Positions 23,442-36,837 of a DNA stretch of 64,000 nt are shown here, in pieces. Under the pieces are notes generated by a model. That model ran no database searches. It was given only the letters and a program-made list of their open reading frames with translations, and was not told where the DNA came from. The position numbers were made by a program, and so were the translations under genes. Source of the DNA: Azadirachta indica (Eukaryota > Streptophyta > Magnoliopsida > Sapindales > Meliaceae); the NCBI GenBank assembly GCA_022749755.1, contig CM040451.1:12599871-12663870 (forward strand), written 5' to 3'. The number at the start of each line of letters is the position of its first letter. The first letter of the stretch is position 1.

Positions 23442-26400
23442 ATGGTGTTCTTCTTCAAACTTCTACTTCTCCTTTCATTTCTGTCTTCGAGTTGCTTATG
23501 GACTTCACAGATAATCGTCGCTGCAAGGCTCGGTCAAGCTGAAGGTACAGCAATCCTTGCTACCTCGCTTCTGGCCGTCGGTTGATATTATTTTTTAAAT
23601 AATTACATACGGTCCCTCGATTTGTATTTTTCACCGAAAAAGATGCAGTTTGTTCATTTGTGTATCTAATAGGTTCCTAATTCCATTAAATGACCAAAAT
23701 AACCCCTCATACTAAATGTATTACTCACCGCCAGCGGGCGCTCAACATGCCATCGTTGGCGCGCCCAGTCAGTCGGCTATACTCACAAACTAGGCACATA
23801 GACAAATAATTTAGTTGGACGTTATTCCAATACTGTTACCCGTGCTGCTTCAAGCATTACTAACTACATATTGTAGGTGTGAAGAAAAAAATGAAAAAAC
23901 GACTTCTAACGTTGAATTGAAAGATGCTGACTTATGTTGGTTTATGCATGTGGTGTATGCAGTGGATGCTCTGAATCAAATTGTCAAAACGATGGGAGCT
24001 ACCGACTGGACCTTCGATGCCGATACTGCTTGTGAAGTTCATGAGAAACCAGCATTGAAGGGAGTAGATCCCACCAGGAACATTACTTGCAAACTTGGAC
24101 TCGATAATACGAGCCACATTACAGCAATGTGGGTTTTTTTTTTTTCTTTTTTTACCACAAGAAGATTTAATGTCTTACGCTCTGGATGTGTTTGACAAAA
24201 GTCCGTTGTTTGTATGGAGATGCGAATTTGCTGTAATACTAAGGTCTTCTACGTTTGTCTTTTCTTGGCTTTATTTTTGAGGAATCTGAAGGACTAAATT
24301 ATGTTTTATTTTCCATTTTGCAGAGAATTCAAACGTTGCAATCTTTCAGGGGTACTTCCACCTGAATTGATCCAGTTTCCCTACCTCGAGAAAGTGTGAG
24401 CTATACAAACCTTCGGCTAGACATATATATAATAGTTAGTTCATTTAAATAGTTAAATCTGTAATTGTCTACTGGAAGATTGGAAAATGACGGCAGGAAA
24501 AATGTTAAAGTTATTGAATTAGATCAATGTTGTTGTTAATTTGCAGTGATTTTTCCTATAACTACCTTAACGGTTCCATACCAATCCAGTGGGCTTCCAT
24601 GCAGCTGAAGTTCATGTAAGCTATATCTACTTCTCTCTAATCAGGTTGTGCAATTAGGATTGCACTTGGTTGATTGAGTTAACCAACTGTTATTGTAAAT
24701 GCAGCGCTCTTTTTGCAAACCGCTTATCAGGCAATATTCCAAGTTTTTTGGGGAACATTACCAGTCTCACGTACTTGTAAGCTTTGGATTCTTGACTTAA
24801 GCAAATTTGTTTGGGCCATTGATATGATAATTATAGTCCATAAATATCCATTTCTACCCAAGAAGAACTAATTACAACTTCTCCATCCTCTCTTTTATGA
24901 ATTTAATGAAGTTGAAGCTGTCTAGTTTTCTTGGATAGAGAAAGGAAAATAAAAGTGTCGTTTGTTCAAGGAGATGAATTTCCCTCGCTATGAATATTTT
25001 CGATATCGCTACTTTTCCATCTGGATGGATAGTGGAACCTCCAAAGACTGACTTATCTATTTCATCAAATGTACACACTCGCTGAATTTGCAATGCTTCA
25101 ATCTACTTCTTTTGTGTGCGTGCAGGTGTCTAGATGTGAGTCTGCTGAGTATTTAGAAAAATGTACTCTATTAGTAACTGGAATAGATCTATTTTACCAG
25201 GGACATTGAAATAAACCAATTTTCAGGAACGGTGCCTGCGGAGCTTGGGAAATTAGTCAACTTGAAAACTTTGTAAGGCTACAAGCTTTTTTGTGTTTAA
25301 TTTTTGCCCATGATTTGTGTATTAACTGGAAGATATATTAATTATTGACTGCAGGAGACTATCCTCCAATGGATTGAGTGGGAATTTGCCAATGGAACTA
25401 GCTGAGCTGAAGAATTTGACTGACTTGTAAAATTTTGTAATTATTTTAAGATTATGTACAAAATTTCTCTGGATAACATGAACTCTATTCTTATTGAACA
25501 TTGCAGTAGAATAAGTGACAACAACTTCAATGGGAGTATACCAGAATTTGTACAAAACTGGAAGCAGCTTGAGCTACTGTATGATCCTCAACATTAAAAA
25601 GGTTTTTTGGCTTACATTCTGGGTCTTGATTTTTCTTGGTTGGTTTATTTGGGTTGATGCAGATTTATTCAAGGTAGTGGGCTGGAAGGACCCATTCCGT
25701 TATCGATCTCTATCTTGGAAAACCTAAATCAATTGTGAGTGAAACTTTCTCATGTTTTCCACTACAACCAGCAGGATGATTTAGTTCATCAATTTATCAG
25801 AATAATTTACAATGATGTGTGAATGAAAGGATCTTTTTATTTTGGCACTCATGCAGGAGGATCAGTGACATAGCCGGAAAAGATCAGGATTTTCCTGATC
25901 TTCAAAACATGACAAGCATCAGAAGGATGTATGTTCCTTGCCTATTTTATATCACATTGATGAGGGTGTACAATCATTCATCTTGCAACTGTTATATCTT
26001 ACATATTAACGTTGGTTCTCCAGAATTTTAAGGAACTGCAGTATAGTGGGAGGGATACCTGAATACATTTGGGGATTGGATAATCTGCATGTTTTGTAAG
26101 TGTGTTACCTTGTGTTATTGATACACTTTTTGTACACATGCAAGTTGATTACTGAACTTTACATGTAGCATGCTTGAAGTTTTAATAACTTAGCTGCAAT
26201 GTTTTATACATTTGCAACCAAAATACAATTGAAGGACTGGTAGGCTTGTGTATCTGATACAAAATTAATGCTCTAACCAGTGCTCATTTTGTTAGAGCAT
26301 AATTAATGTTTGATTGCATCAACTCAGTAAACGCATGTTGTTCGGCCCCAAGTTTATTTGCATATGTATATTTTTTTATCATTCTCTTGCAATTTTTGGA

Positions 26401-29400
26401 ATAGGGATCTCAGTTTTAACAAGCTAACTGGGGAACTTCCTACATTTGAGATTCCTGGGGAACTGTTATTCGTGTAAGTTAGCGACACCAATTTTCTAGT
26501 ATTACTTTGTTTTATCATATGGCATGCAGAAGCAGCATATTAACTGCTTGATATGGCTTTGGTCAGCTTTTTAACTGGCAACTTTCTCAGCGGGAATATA
26601 CCGGTGTCAATATTGAAGAAAGGAACCAGTTTGTGTGTACCTTCTTTCTTTTGACCTTTTGAGTTCTTTTTATTTGAGGAATTTTTGCACATCTATTCTT
26701 ATTATATGCGTTTGTTGTATATTAAACTTCTATAGATTTGCTGATCTGTGAATTTCCCATGTATTTGAAAATTTTGTTGGGTGAGAATTTGCCTATACAT
26801 TTGGTCTCAATAGATACATAGCCGTATCATCCTAGCACATTGTGAATGCAAAATAGCTAGTTATCCTGTATTATTTTCCCCAAACAAGCTTAACTGCAGA
26901 GGTGGAGTCCACTTCATTGTCACTCAGCCTATACAATGAGCTTCTAATCAAAAGTTTTGCTTCATTCTTCTTTGATTTGTTCATCTAGATTTCAGAACAA
27001 CATGGTTTTACTTGTGAATAATTTATTTATATATTCAGTTTTTACCATTGTTGGAAAAGTTATGAATGCTTGTCTTTTCAATGTTTTTACATGAATTCTA
27101 TGTTCTATTTATCTATTTAGGATTTAATTCTGATTCTAAATAGTGAGGTGTAATGCAGAGTCAAAAGTTACTTTCTACTCATGTTACTTCTGAAACCTAA
27201 GATCAGTAATAGAAGCACATCCTTGTGCATATTCCAGCTCCATGATATTCCTACTTCCTTTCTTCATTGCATGCAGGGATCTTTCGTACAATAATTTCAC
27301 TCATCAAAGCCCAGAGCAGCCTTCTTGTAGGGAGAGACAGTTAGTATACTTTCTTCTTTTATTGAGTAAATAATATGCTCCGCTTACAATATTAAGTTAT
27401 AGATCTTTGTGCTGATTTATGTTTTATCTTTTGTTATTTCTTTAGGAATCTAAATCTGAATTTGTACCGAAGTTCTTCAGTGAATAACAACTTGTAAGTT
27501 GCTGCTCTTGCTTTATTGTTATTCAGTGACAGAGTTAATGACCAATACATGAAGAAGTTGCATCATCTTACCAACTAATCTTTGTGTCTTTTCTGGTTTA
27601 TTTTTGTATTCTAAGATCTTTTTGGCTTTAGTGTAGAAGATGGTTGAAATATGAAAGTTTTTGTTTTTCAATTTTTTATGATCACTATTCCTTGCTGGAG
27701 TTACATAGTGTGCTGAATAAATTTGGCATCAAAATATAATTATTGTTAAATTCATAGTATGTCAAAAGTGGCATATTGGTGATGTTAAATATTGTCTATA
27801 CTGTGCTAATTGGCTCTTTTGCTTGATTTAAACTAGAAGTGGAGTTCTTCCATGCAGGGACAATCTCAAGTGTCATCGATGTAAGTATGGTTATTGAAAA
27901 TGCAGTATCAATAAATCACCATAAAATCTATCTAGGCTTCACATTGATTGACTTTTAGAAAATTAGGATAGCAAATCTCTGGCATCTTAGAATAAATATT
28001 TTATTCAAACCATCTTAATTGCAAGGTGTAGTAATCTAACGGACTTTAAAATAACAATCCTAGAATAAAGATTGTTATGTTTTTACTACTAGCAAACGTA
28101 ATTTTTTATGGTTAATATGTTTAAGAATGTTTGGTTTCTAATTTTGTACTCCATTATCAGCATTTTAACTGCTCATTACTAACATAGTCTTTGACACTCC
28201 TCTGTCTTTGCAGATTGGCACTCTTTATTCATTAATTGTGGTGGAAATAAAGCAGAAGTAAAAGGTCACACTTTTTTAGGAGATACAAATGGAGGTGGTA
28301 CTGCAGCATACTATTCAAATGATGATAATAACTGGGGATTTATTACCACTGGGGACTTCACAGATGACAATGACGAACAAAACACGCATTACATTGCAGA
28401 TTCGGGTTCATTGGATATCTCTGAACTATACATTAACGCACGCATTGCTCCTATTTCACTCACTTATTTTGGTTATTGTTTACAAAATGGAAATTATACT
28501 TTGAATCTACACTTTGCGGAGATCCAGTTTACAAATGACAGTACATTTCACAGCCTGGGAAGGCGTATATTTGATATTTATATTCAGGTAAATAATTAAA
28601 AAGAAGAAATATTCTTTCAGTGGAAATATTTCTTGCTGTGAATTCCTGAGAAATGGATATGGTAATAATATGATGGATAGCGAGCAAGAGCTCTTGATTT
28701 AGGCCAATGTCTGTCATGAAGTTTGTTCCTTCCAAGAAATGACAAACTCAAAAGGTTTCACTGGATTCCCATGTTTCAGGACGAACTAGTGGAGAAGGAT
28801 TTCAATATAGAAGCTGAAGCTTCTGGGGTTCTTAAGCCAGTTGTAAGATCCTATAGTGCCTCTGTTACAAATAACATCTTAGAGGTCCGTTTAAATTGGG
28901 CTGGCAAAGGGACTACAGCAATTCCGAAAGGAGGAGTCTATGGACCCCTGATATCAGCTATTTCTGTGATGGACCCTAGTGAGTTTTTTCTCTTGCTCTT
29001 CTATTTCTTTTATTGGTTAAAAATATAAACATGTTCTAGAATCCTGTTTCAAAGTTTGAAGTTTAACTGTCTACAGTAAATTCTGTTGAAAGGCAGATAT
29101 TGAGTTTCGTGGATTAATTGGCTACAGTTATTAGATTTCTTTGCATCTATAAGAGGAACTAATATCTATTTTTGAAGCCTTAACTGCTACTTTCACCTAT
29201 TTCGTATATATCAATTGTCAGAGATGGTAGTATCTAACATTATTTATTTGGTAAAAGTTATTTTTCCTGATAAGTTAAAAGTACTCTATAATTTATTAAG
29301 CCTGGTCAGTTTTGTTTTATTGTAGTTTTGTGCTTTAAAACTCTCAATGTGTCCTTTAGTGTTAGTCTTTCTATCCATTGTTTTATGATATCTAACCATT

Positions 29401-31533
29401 GTTCTTGGGCAGATTTCAAACAGGAAAACAAGACTGTATCAATTGTCATTGGCGTTGCTGTAGGATTCTCTCTCATCCTGTTGGTGTTGGGTATCACTGG
29501 CTCGAAATACTATTTCAGAAACAGAAGGGGCCAGGAAAAAGGTTTGGGCTTCTTTCTGATGGAACGATCTACAAAAATAAAAAAAAAATTGGATAAAGTA
29601 AAAGCTTTCATACGCTGCTCAACATCTTTTTCATAACTCCTAGAACAATTTTAGCTTTGTTTTTGACAGGCTATATATATGCCACTGAAGACTTTTAGTT
29701 TGAGATCCAATAGACTTATCTTATAGTATTCGTTTGAATCATGGGCTTTTTGTTAAAGCCATGTTAGAAGGCACTATCAACTTGTTTTCTGAATCCTCAC
29801 TCATAACTTGGAAGGTCTATTTCATTACAAATCCAGCAATATTGCTTGGAATTATGAAACTATATGATATTTTTGCCATCAATAAGAAATTAAAATAAGC
29901 GAATGAATAAGTGAATCAGGCAATTCACTGAAAGCATACTCATCTCTCTTTGTTTGGGCAGATTCTTTACAAGTATCAGATCTGCAAACAATTTCTTTTA
30001 CCTTAAAGCAAATCAAGGCTGCAACCAACAATTTTGATCCTGTGAACAAGATCGGAGAAGGTGGATTTGGACCTGTGTACAAGGTATACTGGCAAATCTT
30101 TGGCCACATTAGTTATTTTCTTACAGAAACTTCGTTCAATGGTTGCTTAAGATATATGCATCTATTTTTCCGTGACTGGGATACAGGGTGTCTTAGCAGA
30201 TGGTACTATAATTGCTGTGAAACAGCTCTCTTCAAAATCAAGGCAGGGAAATCGCGAGTTCTTGAATGAGATGTGCATGATTTCATGTTTGCAACACCCA
30301 AATCTTGTGAAACTTCATGGCTGTTGTATTGAAGGGAATCAACTCTTGCTTGTATATGAATACATGGAAAACAACAGCCTTGCCCGTGCTTTGTTTGGTA
30401 GGTTTAATCTAGTGAAATTTTTACTGATCATGTTGGAGAAGATAAGTAAAATAGGATTCTAAACATGACATACAGGTATATATTGTTTTATTCTCTCATG
30501 TGATATTTCTAATTGCAATGAAGGCCATGAAAACTGTCAACTGGAATTGGAGTGGGCAACTAGGCAGAAGATCTGTCTTGGGATAGCTAGAGGTTTAGCC
30601 TTTCTACACGAAGAATCACGTTTCAAAATTGTTCACAGAGACATCAAAGCTACTAACATTCTGCTTGATGGGTGTCTAAACCCCAAAATATCTGACTTTG
30701 GACTTGCTAAGCTTGACGAGGAGGAGAAAACCCACATCAGCACTCGCGTTGCTGGAACCATGTAAGCCAAGCATTTCTCATCTAATATTGATATTTTTGT
30801 TATTGTTTCAGACTAAAAAAAATGATAATTTGATTGCAGAGGATACATGGCACCTGAATACGCTCTTCGGGGTTATTTGACCTACAAAGCAGATGTTTAC
30901 AGTTTTGGAGTTGTGGCTTTGGAAATTGTTAGTGGGAAAAGCAATAAGAACTATTCTGTGGCTTCAGAGATTGATTGCATTTGTCTCATAGATTGGGTTT
31001 GTAACTGATTCAAATCATCCACCTTTTGCAATGATTTTGCACTACAATTTTTTCGTGTCTTTGTGCTCTCTTCAAACTTTGTGATATTGCTATTTTGGTA
31101 GGCCTGTCATTTACAGCAAGGTGGAAAGCTACTCGAGCTAGTGGATCCGAAGTTAGGATTAGAATACAACAATGAAGAAGCAGAAAGGATGATTAAAATA
31201 TCCATCTTGTGTACCAATGCCTTACCGTCACTAAGGCCAACAATGTCAGAAGTAGTGAGCATGCTGGAAGGAAAAACATCCATTCCACATATCATACCTG
31301 AAGCTCGAAGCTATAGTCAAGATCTGAGGTTCAAGTTTATAAGAGATCACCTGGGGCTGAGGCATAGTCGGAGTACTGCTGGAGCTAACTCTCAGTATGC
31401 ATCATCTGAATTCCATCATGTTTCGTATTCTTCTGCCCACGACCTATATGAAATTAATGAAGAGTCATATTTGAAGTTTAACGCTGCTAGAGATGGTTTT
31501 AAGCTGACAAAAAGCAACAGTTCAAATGTCTAA
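23442..31533 (+). CDS. LRR-malectin receptor-like kinase, unit B (C-terminal tail truncated)
   Basis: Twenty-four exons: 23442-23544, 23963-24128, 24324-24395, 24547-24615, 24705-24776, 25201-25272, 25355-25426, 25507-25578, 25663-25734, 25857-25928, 26024-26095, 26405-26473, 26567-26632, 27277-27339, 27446-27493, 27837-27880, 28214-28587, 28780-28978, 29413-29541, 29962-30083, 30187-30397, 30524-30761, 30840-30996, 31102-31533; 1021 residues. The paralogous start (ATG near 23403) is out of frame because a T run has 5 instead of 4 T, so I start at 23442, which opens a good signal peptide ([17 protein letters not shown]). Eleven LRR exons, malectin, TM and a kinase with [16 protein letters not shown] and DFG all read open. 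Compared with A and E, a CAA codon in the tail has become TAA at 31531-31533; the old stop is at 31615-31617, so 28 residues are lost. Core kinase is unaffected, so it is probably functional, but decay has begun at both ends. Confidence 0.85.
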
Positions 31534-32222
31534 CTTCCCACAACTAGGGGCTTATGGACCGGCTCTTCTTCAACATCTGTCCGTGATCTTTATAACATTA
31601 TTCCATCTTCTTCCTAGTAACATATAAGATTTTTGCTGCTGTCAATTTTATAGTTCCTTTCTCCTAACCTTTGTGTTTGGTAAATTACATAACATTTTGT
31701 GACTATATGTAAGATTGTTTGTTTGCTTCATAAATTTTAATAAATCAAAGTTTTCAAGTTTCTTCTGTGACCTAAAGCTGATATATATGATCTCCAAGAC
31801 ATGCTTCAATTAATTGTTGCGTTAAAATAGTGACACCCATGATATGACACTTGCATAGGGTTGAAACAATCTTGCACTAAGTTCTGATTCTCAAAATCTA
31901 ATCAAAATCAGACTCTGGTTTATACGACAAAATCAAAAGCAACGGACTTCAAACACATGCATAGCTATGGGGTTTAAAACATCTTTCTAGCCAGGAAGCC
32001 AACCAGTTATGTTCACATAACCAGCGACCGAAATATTCAATGCACTAGAAAACGATAGAAAAAACAGAGCAAGATTGGGAGGGCGGTTAGATTTCTTTAA
32101 CAAGGTATTTTCTTAAATTTCTTTGAAGATTCTCCTGAAAAATTTTCCTGCTTTATTTAATTTGATTGTAAATAAAGGGCGTGCTTCAAGATTGAAGTAA
32201 TAATAATATAATGATATCCTAG
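31534..32222. other. 3' flank of unit B and spacer
   Basis: The first 84 bases are the former B tail codons, now 3' UTR. The rest is AT-rich spacer and the upstream flank of psi-C. Nothing else recognisable. Confidence 0.5.
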
Positions 32223-34600
32223 ATGACCCAGAAACCCATCTGCTGGAGAGTTGAAAGAAGCTTTTCTGTGTTTTCAATAGTGTTCTTCTTCAAACTTGTT
32301 CTCTTTGCTTCATTTTTGTTATGGATAGAGGTAGTTGTGGCCGCTAGTGAAAGCCTGCAACAAGCTGAAGGTACGGCAAGCTTTTCTTCCTTTTCAGATT
32401 GGTGACAACTTATAAACTGATGTCCTGACGAGTATTAATGTTCCGTACAGAAAATTTTAATTACTGGGATGATAACATTGCAGTCACTATGTTTTAATAT
32501 ATGTTTTCATAAATAAAGATGTAATATAGTCATCTGTGACAAATATACCTTCAATTAGAATGAGTAAAATACTATCTAGTGTCAAATGCATGTATTTTAT
32601 AAGAGTGATGCGATTACTTAAACGGAGTTTAGGTGTTTATTTGAATTTAATAGATAAAATATATCTGTGATTATAGAATTCTATAGTGTTTTGCATGTCT
32701 TACTGTCTTCTCCCACTTTTTTTTAAGTTTCAGAAGCACATTCTTGTGCATCTTTCAATTGCATAAAATTCCCACTGAGCAGCCTGCTTGTCGGGCGAGA
32801 CAGTCGGTATACTTCTTCCTTTTATGGAATGAATAATCTGTCTTGTTTACAATATTATCTGGTAGGTCTATGTGCTCATATTTTGCTTCATCGTCTGTCA
32901 TTTCACAAGGAATCTTAATCCGAACTTGTTCAAAGTTCTTCAGGGGAAGGCAATTTGTCAGTTCCTCCTTTTGCTTTCTTATTATTGACCACATAAGATA
33001 GTCATTTTATCATCTAATCTTTGTTTCATTTCTTCTTGTTTGGCCTTTAAGATCCTTCTGGGTTTTGGGTACATGGATGCTGGAATTATGGAAGTTTTAT
33101 TTTGCACATTTGCAATGGACGCCATTACAAGATTTTCCTACCATGCTTTATTATTGGTCTGCAGAAGAGAGTAACATTTTGTTTCTTTTTCTTTTTTTTT
33201 TTTTTTTTTTTTTTGTTTTTGGTTTTTGTAGATGATGGCCATTCCTTACTGAAGGTACACAGTGTTCCATATTTATTTAGATAATCGATACATAATTTGT
33301 TATTTTCTGAGTCTTTCAAAAGCAACATTCTTTTAATCTAACATAATGTCTATAACATGCTAATCTGCCTTTTACCTTCTTCACTTAAACTCAATGCAAG
33401 TAAATCACCATGGAATTCTTCCATGCAGGAATGACTTCAAGCGTAATCGACGTAAATATGTTTATCGAAAACTCAATGTAAGTAAATCACCATGGAATCT
33501 ATCTAGGCTTCATATTGATTGACTTATAAAATCGTAAATCTTTAGTATCCTAGAAGGAATGTCCAATTGATTTTTAAAACGACATTGATAGAACATGGAT
33601 TGTTTTATTACTACAGAAGTAGTTTTTTATGGTTTGAATTTATGAGTAGTTCAACAAATCATTGCTCAGATAGTCTGATGCTCTTTTGTCTTCCAAGATT
33701 TGCGGTGGAAATAAAATGGTAGCAAATTTGAAGGAGATGCAAATATTGGCAGTGGTGTTGCAACATACCATTCAAATGATGATATTAGTGACTACGCAGA
33801 TGATGACAATGAACAAAACATGCGTCACATTGTAGATCTGGATTTATCAGACGTCTCCGAACTATAAATTAATGCACGCATTGCTCCTCTTTCACTTTGC
33901 TTATTTTGGATATTGTTTAGAAAATGAGAAGTATACTTTGAATCTACATTTTGCGGAGATCCAGTTCACTAATGACAGCCTGGGAAGGTATATGTTTTAT
34001 ATATATTTATAATGACGAAAATCGTTAGAATCAAGAAATATTGATTAAATGAAGACATTTCCCAGTGTGAGCTCCTAATAAACGGATGCGATGTTGACTC
34101 ATAGTATACTTGCTGTGTTGATCAAATCATACGAGTATAATTAAAGTAATAACCAAAATGTTATATGCAAGGATATAACGTTTTATTTGCTCTTTCTTGT
34201 AATTTTTCTGATTGGAATGGTTATTTTGAGACTCTGAAAACTGTTATCTGAAAATGAACTGGCCAACTAGGCGGAAGATCTTTCTCAGGATAGCCGGAGG
34301 TTTAGCCTTTCTACAGGAGGAATCATGTTTCAAAATTGTTCACAGAGACATCAAAGCTGCTAACGTTCTGGTTGATGGGGATCTAAGCCTTTGGGCTGGC
34401 CAAGTTTGATGAGGAGGAAAAACCCACATCAGCACTCGCATTGCTGGAACCATTTAAACCACATAAATTTCATCTAAAACTGATATTTTTGCTATTGTTT
34501 CAGCGTTAAAAAGATGATAACTTTGATTGCAGAGGATACAGGCCAACAGAATGCGGCCCTTTGTGTTACTTGACTTACAAAGCACCTGTTTACAGTTTTG
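32223..34600 (+). pseudogene. RLK pseudogene psi-C
   Basis: Exon 1 is open (32223-32370, signal peptide, ends in the family's QAEG and a GTACGG donor), but the LRR exons 2-13 are absent. The remaining homologous pieces are: an exon 14 scrap near 32,774-32,811; exon 15 near 32,910-32,956 with one base lost and its donor changed from GTAAG to GTCAG; exon 16 near 33,405-33,452, flanked by a small local duplication; a malectin exon 17 remnant about 33,697-34,000 with an internal deletion and a stop; then kinase exon 22 and 23 pieces at about 34,230-34,455 and 34,530-34,600, fused directly to the 3' UTR type seen after unit A. Malectin exon 18, TM, the kinase N-lobe and exon 24 are missing. It cannot make a receptor. 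Confidence 0.85.
33188..33214. repeat. Poly-T tract in psi-C
   Basis: A nearly pure T run of more than 20 bases inside the decayed unit. It also creates a spurious Lys-rich frame on the minus strand. Confidence 0.85.
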
Positions 34601-34619
34601 GAGTTTGTGTTCTTTTTCT

Positions 34620-35167
34620 GTCTTTATTATTTTTTGTTCAGTACACAAACCTTTGGATTTATATGTAAGTTTGTCTGCTTCCTAGCACATGCTTTAATTA
34701 TTGAACATAGTTAATGGGCCATGACATGAAAACCGCGTATAGTTGGGACCATCTTGCTCTGAATTCTGATTCGCAAAACCAAAGAAATATAAATATAGCA
34801 ATTTATCCTTCGCGAGGAAACGGCAACCTTACACGATCAAATTCACTGTGCATGAGGCATGAATTATCACTAGCTTTCAGCAAGTCAGCGAGTCAATAAG
34901 GTGTGCCCAAGTGATGCAACTAGAAACGCACCAAAATAATCAATTCATGAGAAAATGATAATTTTTAACTAATTTGAAGTCAAGTCGACTTGCAGTCTCT
35001 TACTATATACGGAATCGTTACTGGATTGCAAAACACAACAAGATTAGCAGGGTGGTTAGATACATTGATATCTCGTCAAGGTTTTTACTTCGAAAATTCT
35101 TCAAAAAGCTTTCCTTCTTTGAATGAAAATGAAGAGCATGCAGAAGATTATAGTAATAGCATAAATA
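34620..35167. promoter_or_regulatory. Duplicated upstream block before psi-D
   Basis: Homologous to the sequence before B (22,850-23,441) and before E (49,790-50,317), including the stretch around TCAGCAAGTCAGCGAGTCA. It is the former 3' flank of one unit joined to the promoter region of the next. No gene inside. Confidence 0.5.
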
Positions 35168-35439
35168 ATGATAGCACAGACGATCCTGAATCGGAGCTGG
35201 AGCGTTGAAAACAGCTTTTCAATGGTTTTCTCTTCAAACTTGTTCTTCTTCTTTCATTTCTGTCTTCGAGTTGTTTATAGACTTCACAGACACTCGTCGC
35301 TGCTAGGCTCCCTCAAGCTGAAGGTACAGCAATCTCTACTTCGTCCCTTCTGGCCGTCGGTCACCTTTTACATAATTACACACGCGTCCCTAGAATTTTA
35401 TATATGGGTTAATGACATCTAAGTCTTAGCGCGTTCGGC

Positions 35440-35730
35440 TTTTTTTTGGGAATTTCGATTCAGTCCTATCCTTTTCTGTTTGCAGTTTTAAAAATCTATT
35501 CATACGTGTTATGATTTAAAATAAAATGTTAAAATTATATTTTAAAAATTTTTATTGATTAATCATCACAATTTATTATACCGAAAGAAAAGAAAATAAT
35601 TTTATAATTAATTAATATAATTTTTAAAAAATAATCTTAACATTCTATTTTAATTTATGTCACGTGTCAATCGATTTTTAAAAATTTAGGATAGAAAAGA
35701 TCATAATTATATCTAAATTCTTTTTTTCGA
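35440..35730. mobile_element. MITE with long inverted repeats
   Basis: The left arm (about 35,449-35,560) with TTTAAAAATCTATTCATACG is the inverse of the right arm (about 35,610-35,725) with CACGTGTCAATCGATTTTTA. Arms are about 110 bp each with a short AT-rich loop. Non-coding. Confidence 0.65.
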
Positions 35731-36062
35731 ATTTTGAAAGTGTTCATAAAAATTTTAATTTATATTAAAATAATGATTGTATCGTTATCTAATACTGATT
35801 GATTAAAAAATTATTTTCAATCCTTATAAAAATAAATATTAAATTAATGTTTAGACCAATATATCTTTTCAGGTGGGAGTATTTTGGTTAAAAAAATTCG
35901 AGTTGATCATTTTTTAAACAAATTTTAAATAGTAGTGACTTATGAAAATTCAGCTCAAAACTTGGTCACTTTTGTTAAATTTTCATTATTAATAATTAAA
36001 TGCTTATTCACATATTATAACTATAATATAAATTTATTTATTTTACAATATGCTAATAACTA

Positions 36063-36308
36063 AATATTAATTAGATATTAGAGAATAAATAAAATAAATC
36101 ATAAATAAATATTAATTTATAAGTAAAATATATTCTTACAAGTAAAATATATTCTACTACAATATTTATAATTATATCTAATCATAAGTATTGTACTATA
36201 ATATAGTTATAACAATTTAATATTAATTAGAAATTAAAAAATAAATAAAATAAATCATAAATAAATATTAATTTATAAATAAAATATATTATTACACAAT
36301 ATTTATAA
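36063..36308. repeat. Direct repeat, about 85 bp, two copies
   Basis: Copies begin near 36,063 and 36,218, sharing AATAAATAAAATAAATCATA and the following AT-rich segment. It is part of the interior of the inverted-repeat element. Confidence 0.6.
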
Positions 36309-36586
36309 GGAAGAATGTCTATTACCCCCTACTTTTTCAGTTAATATCTCATTACTCTTTATATTTTTTTATATTTTTTTTAATATCCTATCACCCTCCT
36401 GATTCTTTTTTTTTTTTTTCTGATTTTGTTCTTTAATTCAATTGGTTTACAAAATAGTAAAATCAAAAATATTTGAAATATTGAAGGGTAAAATCAGAAT
36501 TTAAGGAGGTGATGAGATATTAAAAAAAATATAGAAGAGTAATGGGATATTAACTTAAAAAATAATGGGTAATGATCATTCTCCCA
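36309..36586. mobile_element. 278-bp MITE with perfect 8-bp target duplication
   Basis: Perfect 8-bp flanks ATTTATAA at 36301-36308 and 36587-36594. The arms are inverted: left GGAAGAATGTCTATTACC, right end reverse-complements to GGGAGAATGATCATTACC; the similarity extends inward about 80 bp. An 8-bp duplication suggests a hAT-type non-autonomous element; this is inference from TSD length. Confidence 0.75.
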
Positions 36587-36837
36587 ATTTATAATTATTA
36601 TATTATAGTTATAATGCATTAATAAATATTTAATTATTAATGTGTTATAAAATAGTACTTAGAATTATTTTAATATTTATTTTTAGTTAAAGGTTGAAAA
36701 AAATTTAATCAATTACTATTAAATAAGGTATGATCGTTATTTTAATATAAATAGAAATTTTTATGAATATTTTAAAATTAGTAGAACTAATTAGGATAAT
36801 TAGCCAAACATTAGGAACCTTAACTCTTTTTACATCA

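Larger units (their letters stand above)
35738..36785. mobile_element. Larger inverted-repeat element enclosing another MITE
   Basis: The arm at about 35,738-35,855 (starting GTTCATAAAAATTTTAATTT) is inverted at about 36,672-36,785 (ending AAATTTTTATGAATATTTT). Arms are about 115 bp. Between them lie an 85-bp direct repeat and the MITE at 36309-36586. Non-autonomous; class unknown. Confidence 0.6.

Noticed and set aside
32223..32403. Separate small secreted peptide gene
   Set aside because: It is the signal-peptide exon of a decayed RLK, ending at the family's conserved exon 1 donor.
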